From Actinotalea solisilvae (lineage in GTDB: Bacteria; Actinomycetota; Actinomycetes; Actinomycetales; Cellulomonadaceae): DNA of 64,000 nt. Numbering within the stretch: the first letter of the stretch is position 1; each line of letters opens with the position of its first letter. Shown piece after piece: positions 1 through 7,996 of the stretch. The notes under the pieces were generated by a model that worked only from the letters and a program-made list of their open reading frames with translations, was not told the DNA's origin and searched no databases. Location: the NCBI RefSeq assembly GCF_016464425.1, contig NZ_JADDKQ010000008.1, forward strand, positions 26,532-90,531, in the 5' to 3' direction. A program made the position numbers and the translations under genes.

Positions 1-1766
1 CGCGTCGACCTCGTGCGGGCCGCGCGCGGCGCCTCCCGCCGCAGCGGCACCTCGCGCGCGCCGCGCAGCACCTCGGCGCCGGCGTCGGTGAGGCGCAGGG
101 TGCCGTACCCGTCGCCGTCGACCGCGAGCAGGCCCTGCGCGAGCACCTGCCGGACGACGCCGCGCCAGTCCGGCTCGGAGAGGTCGGTGCCGACGCCGAA
201 CACGCTGAGGGACGTGTGCCCGAGCTGCTGTACCCGGGGCGTCTCGCGCCCGAGCAGGATGTCGACGAGGTGGCCGGCGCCGTAGCGCTGGCCGCGCTGG
301 TCGAGCCGGACGACCGTCGAGAGCAGCTTCTGCGCCGCGACCGTGCCGTCCCACGTCTCGGGCGGGGTGAGGCAGGTGTCGCAGTTGCCGCACGGCTCGG
401 ACGCCTGGCCGAAGTACGCGAGCAGCTGCACGCGGCGGCACGAGACCGTCTCGCAGAGCGCGAGCATCGCGTCGAGGTGCGCGGACAGCCGCCGTCGGTG
501 GGCGGCGTCGCCCTCCGACGTGTCGATCATGCGCCGCTGCTGGACCACGTCCTGCAGCCCGTACGCGAGCCAGGCCGTCGACGGCAGGCCGTCGCGTCCC
601 GCACGGCCCGTCTCCTGGTAGTAGCCCTCGACCGACTTGGGCAGGTCGAGGTGCGCGACGAACCGCACGTCGGGCTTGTCGATGCCCATCCCGAACGCGA
701 TCGTCGCGACCATGACGAGGCCGTCCTCGCGCAGGAACCGCGCCTGGTTCGCCGACCGCACGCGCCGGTCGAGACCCGCGTGGTACGGCAGGGCGGTGAT
801 GCCCTGGGCGGTGAGGAAGTCCGCGGTCTGCTCGACCGAGGCGCGGCTCAGGCAGTAGACGATGCCGGCGTCGCCCGCGTGCTCGGTGCGCAGCAGGTCG
901 AGCAGCTGCTGGCGCGGGCTCGCCTTGGGGACGATCCGGTACTGGATGTTGGGCCGGTCGAAGCTCGCGACGAAGTGCCGGGCGCCCGACTCCTCGCGCA
1001 GGTCGAGCCGCTGCGCGATCTCGGCGTGCGTCGCCTCGGTCGCCGTCGCGGTGAGCGCGATCCGGGGCACGGCCGGCCACCGCTCGTGCAGCACCGAGAG
1101 CTGCAGGTAGTCGGGCCGGAAGTCGTGCCCCCACTGGGACACGCAGTGGGCCTCGTCGATCGCGAACAGCGCGATCTCGCCCCGGTCGAGCAGCTCGAGC
1201 GTCGACGGCGCGCGCAGCCGCTCGGGCGCGAGGTAGAGCAGGTCGAGCTCGCCCTCGACGTAGGCGCGCTCGACCGCGCGGCGCTGCGTCGGGTCCTGCG
1301 TCGAGTTGAGGAAGCCGGCCCGCACGCCCGCCGCCGACAGCGCGTCGACCTGGTCCTGCATGAGCGCGATGAGCGGCGAGACGACGACGCCCGTGCCCGG
1401 CCGGACCAGCGCGGGGACCTGGTAGCACAGCGACTTGCCCGAGCCGGTCGGCATGAGGACGAGCGCGTCCCCGCCCGCGACGACCGTGTCGATGATCGCG
1501 GCCTGCTCGCCGCGGAGGCTGTCGTAGCCCCAGACCTCGCGCAGCACCTCGATCGGCGTCGGCGCGGGGCCGACCCGCTCGGCCACCCGGCGCGCGGGCG
1601 CGGCGACCGGCAGCGGGGCGTCGGCGACCGGTGCGCGCACCTCGGGGGGCGGCGCGGCGTCGTACTCCGGGTCGTACGGCGGCTCGTCCAGGACGTCGTC
1701 GTACGAGACGTCGTACGGCAGGTCGGGGACCGGGGCGGACCGGTCCGGTCGCGACGTCGAGGGCAC
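1..1766 (-). CDS. recQ: ATP-dependent DNA helicase RecQ (3' end cut by window)
   Basis: Superfamily 2 3'-5' DNA helicase used in recombination and repair. Reading the minus strand from a GTG at 1766 gives a Pro/Asp-rich N-terminal extension of about 70 residues. The helicase core follows: Walker A MPTGSGKS, the DEAH box in [18 protein letters not shown] (the RecQ-specific aromatic loop), and motif VI in [11 protein letters not shown] zinc-binding Cys set (CETVSC, CGNCDTC) and the start of the RQC winged helix come next. The reading frame is still open at base 1, so the C-terminal HRDC region lies outside the window. TAGGCT at 1773-1778 sits six bases before the GTG, which suggests a leaderless mRNA and supports this start. 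The helicase identity is very secure; the function of the N-terminal extension is unknown. Confidence 0.95.
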   Translation of the reverse strand, partial: MPSTSRPDRSAPVPDLPYDVSYDDVLDEPPYDPEYDAAPPPEVRAPVADAPLPVAAPARRVAERVGPAPTPIEVLREVWGYDSLRGEQAAIIDTVVAGGDALVLMPTGSGKSLCYQVPALVRPGTGVVVSPLIALMQDQVDALSAAGVRAGFLNSTQDPTQRRAVERAYVEGELDLLYLAPERLRAPSTLELLDRGEIALFAIDEAHCVSQWGHDFRPDYLQLSVLHERWPAVPRIALTATATEATHAEIAQRLDLREESGARHFVASFDRPNIQYRIVPKASPRQQLLDLLRTEHAGDAGIVYCLSRASVEQTADFLTAQGITALPYHAGLDRRVRSANQARFLREDGLVMVATIAFGMGIDKPDVRFVAHLDLPKSVEGYYQETGRAGRDGLPSTAWLAYGLQDVVQQRRMIDTSEGDAAHRRRLSAHLDAMLALCETVSCRRVQLLAYFGQASEPCGNCDTCLTPPETWDGTVAAQKLLSTVVRLDQRGQRYGAGHLVDILLGRETPRVQQLGHTSLSVFGVGTDLSEPDWRGVVRQVLAQGLLAVDGDGYGTLRLTDAGAEVLRGAREVPLRREAPRAARTRST

Positions 1767-1772
1767 CTCACC

Positions 1773-1778
1773 AGCCTA
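1773..1778 (-). promoter_or_regulatory. -10 element of leaderless recQ promoter
   Basis: TAGGCT read on the minus strand, separated by six bases from the GTG start at 1766. This TANNNT-N6-start spacing is the usual leaderless arrangement in actinobacteria. No clear -35 was identified. Confidence 0.5.
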
Positions 1779-1908
1779 CGTTCCGGCGCCGACGCCCCGG
1801 CCGGCCGTCCACAGGTGTGCGCCGCGCCCGGCGAGGAGCCAGGCTGTCCGGTGACCACGAGGAGACCCATGGGGCCATCGCGGCAGCCCACCTCCGGCGC
1901 CGGGCCGC

Positions 1909-2400
1909 TCAGGCGACGTCGGGCGCGCTCTCCACGCGCAGCACCGGGAAGCGCGCGGCGACGCGGGCGAACTCCTCGACCGGCGCACCGACCGGCACGG
2001 GGATGTGCGGCCGCCCACCCGGCGCGAGCTCGACGTAGCGCCGCAGGACCGGCGCGCGGTCCGCGACGGCGACGTCCACGAGCCGCACCGGCTCGGCGCG
2101 CGGCGCGTGCAGGATGGCGCGGCCGTCCGCCGCGCGGACGTTGCGCAGCCACTGGACGTCCTCGCCGAGCATCGAGACGAGGTAGCGCTCGCCGCCCAGG
2201 CGCACGAGCACGAGGGGCAGCGAGACGGTGCGGCCCGAGACCCGCCCGCGCACGTCGAGCGTGACGCCGCGCCCGCCGAACGAGAGGATGCCGCGCCGGA
2301 ACTGCCACGCGGCCACGGCGTTCATCGGCCGGGCCATCCAGTTGGGCCCGCCGCTGCGGTACATCCACCGGGCCGCGCGCTGCGGCAGGGCCGCGCGCAT
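1909..2400 (-). CDS. Deazaflavin (F420)-dependent nitroreductase-family oxidoreductase
   Basis: A 163-residue protein resembling the F420H2-dependent quinone reductase family (DUF385/PF04075). It has the NWMARPMNAVAAW N-terminal segment, a central GRVSGRTVSLPLVLVRLGG strand pair typical of the split beta-barrel, and a WLRNVRAADGRA segment. These enzymes use reduced F420 to reduce quinones or nitro compounds in the cytoplasm. The ATG at 2400 shares its first base with the TGA of the upstream membrane-protein gene (TGATG), so the two are translationally coupled and form one operon. Upstream in-frame starts exist but would overlap the membrane gene, so they were rejected. The physiological substrate cannot be told from the sequence. 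Confidence 0.75.
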   Translation of the reverse strand: MRAALPQRAARWMYRSGGPNWMARPMNAVAAWQFRRGILSFGGRGVTLDVRGRVSGRTVSLPLVLVRLGGERYLVSMLGEDVQWLRNVRAADGRAILHAPRAEPVRLVDVAVADRAPVLRRYVELAPGGRPHIPVPVGAPVEEFARVAARFPVLRVESAPDVA

Positions 2401-2861
2401 CAGGCCACCCAGCCCGGCTGCGTCGCCCAGACCGCGCGCATCGCCGCGGTGAGGACGGTCGCCGTCGTGAGCAGGACGCCGAGGGACGCGAGCACGAGCG
2501 CCACCTGCGCGACGCGCGGCGCCGTGCCCGCCGTCCGGCCGGGCCGGAGCCAGCGCCACACGACGGCGAGCACGACGGCCAGGAGCACGAACGCCGCGAC
2601 CGTCAGCGCGTCGGAGCCGTGCGCGTGCGTCGCGACCTCCTCGGGGAGGTCCGCCGGCGTCGCGGCCGACAGCTCGTCGAGCAGGTCCCCGCCCGCCTCG
2701 CCCGCCCAGGCGCACAGACCGAAGGCGATCGTCGCGGCGGCGACGAGCCCGGCTCGCGTGCCGCGTCGGGACCCCGCTGCGAGCGCGTAGACGAGCGCGA
2801 GCAGGGCCGCGAGGGGTGCGACGATGACGGCCACGTGGCCGACGACGACGTGGGCGGGCAT
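2400..2861 (-). CDS. Four-helix integral membrane protein of unknown function
   Basis: A 153-residue hydrophobic protein with about four predicted membrane helices: near the N-terminus after MPAHVVVGHV, around the AGLVAAATIAFGL segment, around DALTVAAFVLLAVVLAV, and near the C-terminus around VALVLASLGVLL. A polar loop containing Glu, Asp and His lies in the middle. The second of two adjacent ATGs (2861) is preferred because GGAG lies five bases upstream of it. It is the first gene of a two-gene operon with the F420-type reductase and is divergent from a TetR regulator across a short palindromic region, so it is probably a target of that repressor. I do not recognise the family. Confidence 0.6.
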   Translation of the reverse strand: MPAHVVVGHVAVIVAPLAALLALVYALAAGSRRGTRAGLVAAATIAFGLCAWAGEAGGDLLDELSAATPADLPEEVATHAHGSDALTVAAFVLLAVVLAVVWRWLRPGRTAGTAPRVAQVALVLASLGVLLTTATVLTAAMRAVWATQPGWVA

Positions 2862-2880
2862 CATGGCTCCGGTCGGCTCG

Positions 2881-2906
2881 TTGGAACTTGGTATCTCATG
2901 TCCCAA
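2881..2906. promoter_or_regulatory. Candidate TetR operator between divergent genes
   Basis: Imperfect palindrome TTGGAACTTGGTA / TCTCATGTCCCAA (9 of 13 positions pair). It sits between the membrane-protein start and the regulator start in an A/T-richer patch of an otherwise G+C-rich sequence. Position and symmetry suit a TetR dimer; binding is inferred. Confidence 0.4.
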
Positions 2907-2916
2907 AGGTAGGTCT

Positions 2917-3786
2917 GTGGCAGGCACCGGTCAACATCCCGAGCGCACGCGTCGCGCCCGTCTGAGCGACGCCGAGACGGAGCGGCGCGTCCTCGACGCC
3001 GCGCTCGACGCGCTCGCGACCCACGGCATCACGGTGGGTCTCGACGGGCTGCGCTTCGAGGACGTCATCCGCGCCGCCGACGTCTCGCGCACGTCGGCCT
3101 ACCGCCGCTGGCCCACGCGGGAGGCCTTCCTCGACGACGTGCTCCTCGCGCTCGCGCGGGGCAGCGAGCTCCCCACGATCGGCGAGCAGGTCACGGCCGA
3201 GGCGACGTCGCTCCTCGACACGGTCGCCGACGACCTCGTCTCACCCGCCGGCCGGCGCGACCTGCTGGTCGAGCTGCACCGCCTCGCCTTCCGGGCCGAC
3301 GTGGGCGCGACGCTCGCGTCCCCGCAGTTCCAGACCTACCTCGCCCTGCGCGCGGCCTTCGTCGGCGTGCCGAGCCCAGAGCTGCGGGCCGCGCTCGCCG
3401 AGGCTCTCGCGCGCAGCGAACGACGGGCCGTCGCGCGCGGGCGCGCCGTCATCGGTGGCGTCGCCCGGCTCTTCGGGCTGCGGCTCGCCGCGCCGCTCGC
3501 CGGGGAGGAGGGGCTCGACGTCGTCGCGCGCACGGTCAGCGCCGCGACCAACGGGTTCATGGTCGCGGCGCTCGCGGACCCGGGGCTCGTGCACGACACG
3601 CGTCCCCTCGCGCCCTACGGCTCCAGGCGCACGGCGGAGTGGTCGGTGCCCGTGCTGGCGCTCACGGGGATCGTGCTGGGCCACCTCGAGGAGGACCCGG
3701 GCGCGAGCGTCCCGCCGCCCGACGCGCTCGTGACCGGCCTGCGCGGTCTCGTCGCCGTGGGCGCGGAGGCCGCGGACAGCGCCTGA
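2917..3786 (+). CDS. TetR/AcrR family transcriptional regulator
   Basis: A 289-residue regulator. The N-terminal helix-turn-helix contains the GLRFEDVIRAADVSRTSAYRRWPTR region, which matches the TetR recognition helix pattern with the Trp/Pro after the turn. The C-terminal two thirds form an all-helical ligand domain. The GTG at 2917 is chosen because AAAGGTAGG lies directly upstream; longer in-frame starts run into the divergent gene's promoter. It is somewhat longer than typical TetR proteins (about 200 residues). It is divergent from the membrane protein/F420-reductase operon, with an imperfect palindrome between, so local autoregulated repression is the likely role. The ligand is unknown. 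Confidence 0.85.
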   Translation: MAGTGQHPERTRRARLSDAETERRVLDAALDALATHGITVGLDGLRFEDVIRAADVSRTSAYRRWPTREAFLDDVLLALARGSELPTIGEQVTAEATSLLDTVADDLVSPAGRRDLLVELHRLAFRADVGATLASPQFQTYLALRAAFVGVPSPELRAALAEALARSERRAVARGRAVIGGVARLFGLRLAAPLAGEEGLDVVARTVSAATNGFMVAALADPGLVHDTRPLAPYGSRRTAEWSVPVLALTGIVLGHLEEDPGASVPPPDALVTGLRGLVAVGAEAADSA

Positions 3787-3850
3787 CGCCGGACGGGTGA
3801 CCGCGCGGCGTCCGGGCGCCGTCGGCCCTCCCGAGGTCGCCGCCCGACGG

Positions 3851-3856
3851 TAGCGT
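3851..3856 (+). promoter_or_regulatory. -10 element TAGCGT upstream of the small membrane-protein remnant
   Basis: TAGCGT lies about 25 bases ahead of a strong ribosome binding site (GGGGAGG) and the ATG at 3882. It resembles the other -10 elements in this window. Confidence 0.35.
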
Positions 3857-3881
3857 CCGACGCGGACGCAGGGGAGGCGAG

Positions 3882-4218
3882 ATGTCGGAGCAGGGGTACG
3901 GGGCGCCGTACGCGGGCGGGCCGGGTCACGGCGGGCAGCCGTCCGACCTCGTGCCGCCGACCTCCCCGGCGCCGCGGGACGCCGCGGGACCACGCGCGCC
4001 GCACCGGCCGTGGTCGACGGTCCTGCTCGTGGAGCACTCGCTGAGCGCCGCGCTCGGTGCTCGGCGCCTTCTCGGGCGGGGACCCGCTCCTGGTCCTCAC
4101 CGTCGCGCTCCTGCCGGGCCTCTACTGCCTCACGGGCGTCGCGCTGGTGCGGCGCCTGCGAACCGCCCGGCCACCGGTGGTGTCGGACGGCTCGTCTAGC
4201 CTGGCCGCATGGCACTGA
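3882..4218 (+). pseudogene. Small proline-rich membrane protein, reading frame disrupted
   Basis: A strong ribosome binding site (GGGGAGGCGAG) precedes an ATG that opens a Gly/Pro/Tyr-rich cytoplasmic stretch beginning MSEQGYGAPYAGG, then PHRPWSTVLLV, the likely start of a membrane segment. In this frame the reading then becomes Arg-rich. From about 4045-4057 a different frame gives a convincing hydrophobic helix (DPLLVLTVALLPGLYCLTG) followed by VALVRRLR and a stop at 4216-4218, just inside the next gene. The two halves together look like one small membrane protein of about 110 residues split by a frameshift near 4040-4057. It may be a genuine mutation or a sequence error. The product family is not recognised. 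Confidence 0.5.
4197..4202 (+). promoter_or_regulatory. -10 element of leaderless nfo promoter
   Basis: TAGCCT followed by six bases and the ATG at 4209, matching the TANNNT-N6-start pattern. The gene has no purine-rich ribosome binding site, consistent with leaderless translation. Confidence 0.5.
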
Positions 4219-4970
4219 TCGGAGCGCACGTCAGGGACGGTGACCCCGCGACGGCTGGGGCGGAGGTCGGTGCCGAGGCGGTGCAGTTCTTCCTCGCGGA
4301 CCCGCAGGGCTGGAAGAAGCCCCAGCCGCGCGAGGACGCGGACGCGATCGTGGCCTCGGGCCTCGGTGTCTACGTGCACGCGCCGTACCTGGTCAACGTG
4401 GCGTCGACCAACAACAAGATCCGCATCCCCAGCCGCAAGATGATCGCCGAGCACGCGGCGGCCGCAGCCACGCTGGGCGGCAAGGGCCTCATCGTCCACG
4501 GCGGGCACGTCGGCGAGGGTGACGACATCGCGGTCGGCGTCGACAACTGGCGCAAGACGTTCGAGCGCGCGACCTTCCCCGTCCTGGTCCTCGTCGAGAA
4601 CACCGCGGGCGGGGAGAACGCGTGCGCGCGCACGCTCGACCGCATCGCGATGCTCTGGGACGCCATCGGCGGGTACGACGTCGGCTTCTGCCTCGACACC
4701 TGCCACGCCTGGGCGGCGGGGGAGGACCTCGAGACGATCGTCGACCGGGTCAAGGCCATCACCGGTCGCATCGACCTCGTCCACGCCAACAGCTCGCGCG
4801 ACGAGTTCGGCTCGAGCCGCGACCGGCACGCCAACTTCGCGACGGGGACGATCCCGCCCGAGCTCATCGCCCACGTCGTCCGGGAGGCGGGCTGCGACGC
4901 GCTCGTCGAGACGCCCGCCGAGCGGCAGGCGGAGGACATCGCGTTCCTCCGGGCGGCGCTCGCGGGCTGA
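4209..4970 (+). CDS. nfo: Deoxyribonuclease IV (AP endonuclease family 2)
   Basis: A 253-residue TIM-barrel endonuclease that cleaves the DNA backbone at abasic sites during base-excision repair. Metal-ligand motifs appear in order: IGAHV at the N-terminus, VHAPYLVNVAS, IVHGGHVG, VLVENTAGG, FCLDTCHAWAAGED, then HANSSRDEFGSSRDRHAN, the diagnostic Nfo block, and ETPAE near the end. Length is close to bacterial endonuclease IV (about 280). Translation probably starts on a leaderless transcript at the ATG 4209. It stands alone; the overlapping upstream remnant ends nine bases inside it. Several other repair genes (recQ, mutY, radA, disA) occur in the window but not in the same operon. Confidence 0.92.
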   Translation: MALIGAHVRDGDPATAGAEVGAEAVQFFLADPQGWKKPQPREDADAIVASGLGVYVHAPYLVNVASTNNKIRIPSRKMIAEHAAAAATLGGKGLIVHGGHVGEGDDIAVGVDNWRKTFERATFPVLVLVENTAGGENACARTLDRIAMLWDAIGGYDVGFCLDTCHAWAAGEDLETIVDRVKAITGRIDLVHANSSRDEFGSSRDRHANFATGTIPPELIAHVVREAGCDALVETPAERQAEDIAFLRAALAG

Positions 4971-5038
4971 GGCGGGCGGGCGCCCTCAGCGGCGCCGGTA
5001 CCCGACGCGGGACGGCGTCGCACGGGGCACCGACCGCC

Positions 5039-6127
5039 TCAGCCGGACGCGCGGGACAGGGGTCGCACGGCGTCGGCCAGCCAGTCGGCGAGCCGCGGCG
5101 TCGGTACGCCGAGGCGGTCCGGGTCGGCGTGCGCGAGGAGCCTGCGCCACGACTCGCAGCGCTGCACGCTCGCGAGGCGGTCGGCCGCCTCGACCAGGCG
5201 TGCGGCGTCCGCGCCCGGCGCGATCCCCCAGGCGTCCAGGACGGCGTCCCCGAGCCGGGCGGCCACCGCGTCGTCGGGCGCGGGCGGTCCGGGCCAGCTC
5301 CCGGTCGCCATGCGCACGGGCACCTGCAGCGCGGCGAACGGGTGCGACCAGAACGCGTCCCCGACGTCGAAGAGGCGGAACCCGCCCCCGTCGCGCGGCA
5401 CCGCGTTGCCGACGCTGACGTCGCCCGGCTGGAACGTCGACGGGATGCCGGAGCGGGCGAGCTCGTCGAAGCCCTGCGCCACGCCCCTCAGCCCGCGCAG
5501 GAGCGCCCGGGCCTCGTCCGGGGCGACGCGCTGCGGGTCGCCGGGCGGGAGCCGCCGCAGCCGCTCGACGAGAGCCGTGACGTGCTCCTCGGCCTGACCG
5601 GCGTCGAGGGCGGGCAGTCCAGCGGCCGCGAGCTCGGTGTGGTGGCCGCGGAGGGCGACCTGGAGCCGGGCCGCGTGGGCCACGAGCGCCTCCCAGTCGC
5701 CGGTCGTCACGGCGCCACGGTCGCGCACGGCGGGCCCGGCGTCGGGGAGTAGCAGCCAGCCCCGGCCGCTGTCGACCGCGAGCGGCACGACGACGTCGTC
5801 GGGCGCGAGCCGGCCGAGGCGGGCCAGGAGGGTCGCCTCGAACGACTGGCCCGGGTTCGTGGCCTTGAACCACACGCGCCCCGCGTCGGTGGTCGCGCTG
5901 AGCACGGCGGACCAGAAGCGCACGCGGTGCACCTCGAGCGGGCCGCGCAGCGCGACACCGTGCGGGTCGAGCGCCGCCCGCACCCAGGCCGTCGCGTCGT
6001 CGCGGAACCCGTCCGAGGACCAGTGCGCCACGAGGTCGCCCGGGAGCCGGGCGTCGACCGGCGCCGCAGCGCCGGCCACCGTGCCCTCGTCGGCGGCGGT
6101 CTGCGCGCGCGCGTCGGTCCGGGTCAC
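5039..6127 (-). CDS. Aminoglycoside phosphotransferase-like (APH/ChoK fold) protein
   Basis: A 362-residue kinase-fold protein. After an N-terminal region of about 70 residues, the VWFKATNPGQSFEATLLARL segment supplies the ATP-binding lysine and glutamate. A hinge region with WLLLPDAG follows, then a catalytic-loop-like STFQPGDVSVGNAV, where Gln-Pro-Gly-Asp replaces the usual His-Gly-Asp, and FRLFDVGDAFWSHPFA gives the metal-binding Asp. This layout matches the uncharacterised phosphotransferase families found widely in actinobacteria. The start is a GTG at 6127 with no strong ribosome binding site. It lies downstream of, but is separated by a terminator from, the HesB-like gene. The substrate is unknown; drug resistance should not be assumed. 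Confidence 0.7.
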   Translation of the reverse strand: MTRTDARAQTAADEGTVAGAAAPVDARLPGDLVAHWSSDGFRDDATAWVRAALDPHGVALRGPLEVHRVRFWSAVLSATTDAGRVWFKATNPGQSFEATLLARLGRLAPDDVVVPLAVDSGRGWLLLPDAGPAVRDRGAVTTGDWEALVAHAARLQVALRGHHTELAAAGLPALDAGQAEEHVTALVERLRRLPPGDPQRVAPDEARALLRGLRGVAQGFDELARSGIPSTFQPGDVSVGNAVPRDGGGFRLFDVGDAFWSHPFAALQVPVRMATGSWPGPPAPDDAVAARLGDAVLDAWGIAPGADAARLVEAADRLASVQRCESWRRLLAHADPDRLGVPTPRLADWLADAVRPLSRASG

Positions 6128-6181
6128 GCGACCAGTAGAGCAGCCGCACCCGACGGCGTCGTCGTGCGCCGGGCACGAGGA

Positions 6182-6208
6182 AGGCCGCCCCCCACCGGGG
6201 AGCGGCCT
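6182..6208 (-). terminator. Hairpin terminator after the HesB-like gene
   Basis: Stem AGGCCGC/GCGGCCT extended by CCCC/GGGG around a short loop, starting 18 bases past the HesB-like stop codon. No U-tract follows, as is common in high-G+C actinobacteria. Confidence 0.65.
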
Positions 6209-6225
6209 CCGACCTGCGCGGGCGG

Positions 6226-6507
6226 TCAGCCCTGGGCGGCGAGCAGGAAGCCCGGCCCCTCCTCGGACTGGACCGCGTCGAGCTGCTGGTCGGCCAGCAC
6301 GGCCGACGTCTCGGGCTCGAGGTAGACCTTGGCGCGCTCGGCGTCGATCACGCTGTCGCCGGCCGGGGCCTCCGCGACGAGCGACAGCTCGAACGACCCG
6401 TCCTGGGCGGGCGACGGCGCGATGCGCAGGCCGCCCTGCTCGGGCAGCCCGGCGCGCTCGGCGATGTCCTGGACGGCGGCGCGGGCGTTGTCGGTCAGGG
6501 TGAGCAC
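6226..6507 (-). CDS. HesB/IscA-like small protein lacking the cluster-binding cysteines
   Basis: A 93-residue protein with the beta-rich HesB/IscA fold pattern: LTDNARAAVQDIAERAG at the start, GLRIAPSP, a central ELSLVAEAPAGDSVID segment, and VYLEPETSAVLADQQLDAV. The A-type iron-sulfur carriers bind clusters through three conserved cysteines; this sequence contains no cysteine at all. It is therefore unlikely to be a classical cluster carrier. Similar Cys-less HesB-like proteins are widespread in actinobacteria, from family knowledge, without an agreed function. The GTG start has an excellent ribosome binding site (GAAGGAGAG). It appears monocistronic, with a hairpin terminator after it. Confidence 0.7.
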   Translation of the reverse strand: MLTLTDNARAAVQDIAERAGLPEQGGLRIAPSPAQDGSFELSLVAEAPAGDSVIDAERAKVYLEPETSAVLADQQLDAVQSEEGPGFLLAAQG

Positions 6508-6656
6508 AGAGCTCTCCTTCGGTTCGTCGTCGATGCCGGTCGGGCATCTCGGGCGTCTCCACCGTCACAAGCGCAGGGCGCCCCTGGCAAACGCGCGTCT
6601 TGCCCAGCGGACACGCACCGCGGGCCTGCGGTCGGGCCCGGCCCGGGCGGCGGGGG

Positions 6657-7235
6657 TCAGGGGCAGACGATCCCGAGCGGGTCGCCGAGGGCGGACGCCG
6701 CGGCGGACTGGCTGACGGCGAAGAGCGTCGCCCCGGCACCCTGGGCGTCCCCGGCGTCCCAGAGCTCGGAGGCCTGGATCACCTGCTGGGTCTCGAGCTG
6801 GTAGGCGGTCAGCCACTGGGTCGCGACCGGGTCCTGCGGGAGGGACAGCGAGCCGAGCTGGGACGTCAGCGCGGCGTGCCGTCCGGCGAGGTCGCGCAGC
6901 AGCCCGCCGACGACGACGGGGTCCGGCGCGGGCTCGCGGTAGACCGCGTCCAGCGCGAGGTAGGCGTCGCTGAGCGGCCCGGTCGCCTCGCGGCACAGGG
7001 CGTTCACCTCGACCACCCAGGCGGCGAGGGCGTCCTCGGCGGACGTGGTCGGCGTCGTGCTCGGCACCGCGACGGGCTCGCGGCTCTCGGCGACGCTGGT
7101 CGACGGCGGCGGCGTCGGGTCCTCGCGCGTCGTGAGGTAGAGCGCGACGGCGCCCGTCACCGCGGTGAGGAGCGTCGCGATGGCGGTGAGGACGCCGGCC
7201 GTGGTCGTCCAGAAGCTCGGCCGTTCCGCAGGCAT
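6657..7235 (-). CDS. Membrane-anchored helical extracytoplasmic protein, unknown
   Basis: A 192-residue protein with a short cytoplasmic N-terminus, one membrane helix (around TTAGVLTAIATLLTAVTG), a Pro/Ser/Thr-rich linker and a predominantly helical outer domain of about 120 residues. That domain begins near a cysteine (VNALCREATG) and ends with another (PLGIVCP). The ATG at 7235 is chosen because a run of G lies upstream and the longer start adds only Arg-rich sequence. The neighbouring lipoprotein gene (7386-7892) has a similarly sized helical domain bounded by two cysteines, and the two may be distant paralogues. No known domain was recognised. Confidence 0.55.
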   Translation of the reverse strand: MPAERPSFWTTTAGVLTAIATLLTAVTGAVALYLTTREDPTPPPSTSVAESREPVAVPSTTPTTSAEDALAAWVVEVNALCREATGPLSDAYLALDAVYREPAPDPVVVGGLLRDLAGRHAALTSQLGSLSLPQDPVATQWLTAYQLETQQVIQASELWDAGDAQGAGATLFAVSQSAAASALGDPLGIVCP

Positions 7236-7385
7236 GCGTCCCCCCGACCCGTCCGGCACCCGGCGGCGCTGCGCCACGCGAGGGCGAACACCTTCACGGT
7301 GGCGCGCAGGCGGCCCCGGGAGCAGGGCGGGAAGTCCTCGACCGCCGTGACGGACGTCCGCACGCGCGGGCGGCGGACCGGGGAC

Positions 7386-7892
7386 TCAGGGGAGGGTGAG
7401 CCGGCAGCCCGACGCAGGCAGGCCGAGGGCGTCGCGCAGCGCCCTGCTCGCCGCACCGCGCTCCTCGTCCAGCCGGCCGCGCTCGGCGAGGTGGGCGCCG
7501 TACCAGCCGTCCTGCGCCGCGGCGGTGAGGAGGAACTCGTCCTCCGCCTCGACCGCGGCGATGAAGTCCTGCGCCGGTGCCGCCGCTCCTTCGGGGAAGC
7601 GGATCGCCCGGACGTCGGCGAGGAACGCCTGGTCGATCTCGGCGGCGCGACGCATGTCGTCGAGCGACATCATCATGTTCTGCGCGGCGATGGTGTCGGA
7701 CAGCTCGATGCGGTCCAGGAGCGCCTCGTGCGTCGCGTTCGCGTAGGCCTGTGCCGCCTGGGAGACCCCCGGCGGGGCCGGCGGGTCGCACTGCGTCGCG
7801 GCCTGCGGCGCGACGGGCGTGAGCGCGCAGCCCGTGAGCGTCGCCGCCACGAGCAGGCCGACGACGGCGGTCCGGAGCGCGGGGGGCTTCAT
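7386..7892 (-). CDS. Small helical lipoprotein, unknown function
   Basis: A 168-residue predicted lipoprotein. The N-terminus MKPPALRTAVVGLLVAATLTGC carries a lysine/arginine start, a hydrophobic core and an LTGC lipobox, so the mature protein would be anchored at Cys22. The remainder is strongly helical and Ala-rich, with AQNMMMSLDDMRRAAEIDQ in the middle and a Cys near each end of the domain (QCDPP, SGCRL). Gene order suggests it may form a pair with the membrane-anchored protein at 6657-7235, transcribed in the same direction. There is no recognisable enzyme motif. The start at 7892 is supported by the signal peptide rather than by a ribosome binding site. Confidence 0.6.
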   Translation of the reverse strand: MKPPALRTAVVGLLVAATLTGCALTPVAPQAATQCDPPAPPGVSQAAQAYANATHEALLDRIELSDTIAAQNMMMSLDDMRRAAEIDQAFLADVRAIRFPEGAAAPAQDFIAAVEAEDEFLLTAAAQDGWYGAHLAERGRLDEERGAASRALRDALGLPASGCRLTLP

Positions 7893-7996
7893 GGCAGAGG
7901 TGTCGACCGATCGACCACGTGCCTTGAGGGGACGTGCCGATCCTGGCGGGGAGGCCGACGTCGGGGTGCCGGCCCACGTCACGCCGCGCGAGCCCG

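Noticed and set aside
216..2264. Long plus-strand open frame opposite recQ and the reductase
   Set aside because: Arg/Val/Glu/Asp-rich translation with no domain motif; it is the antisense of real genes, a common artefact at this G+C content.
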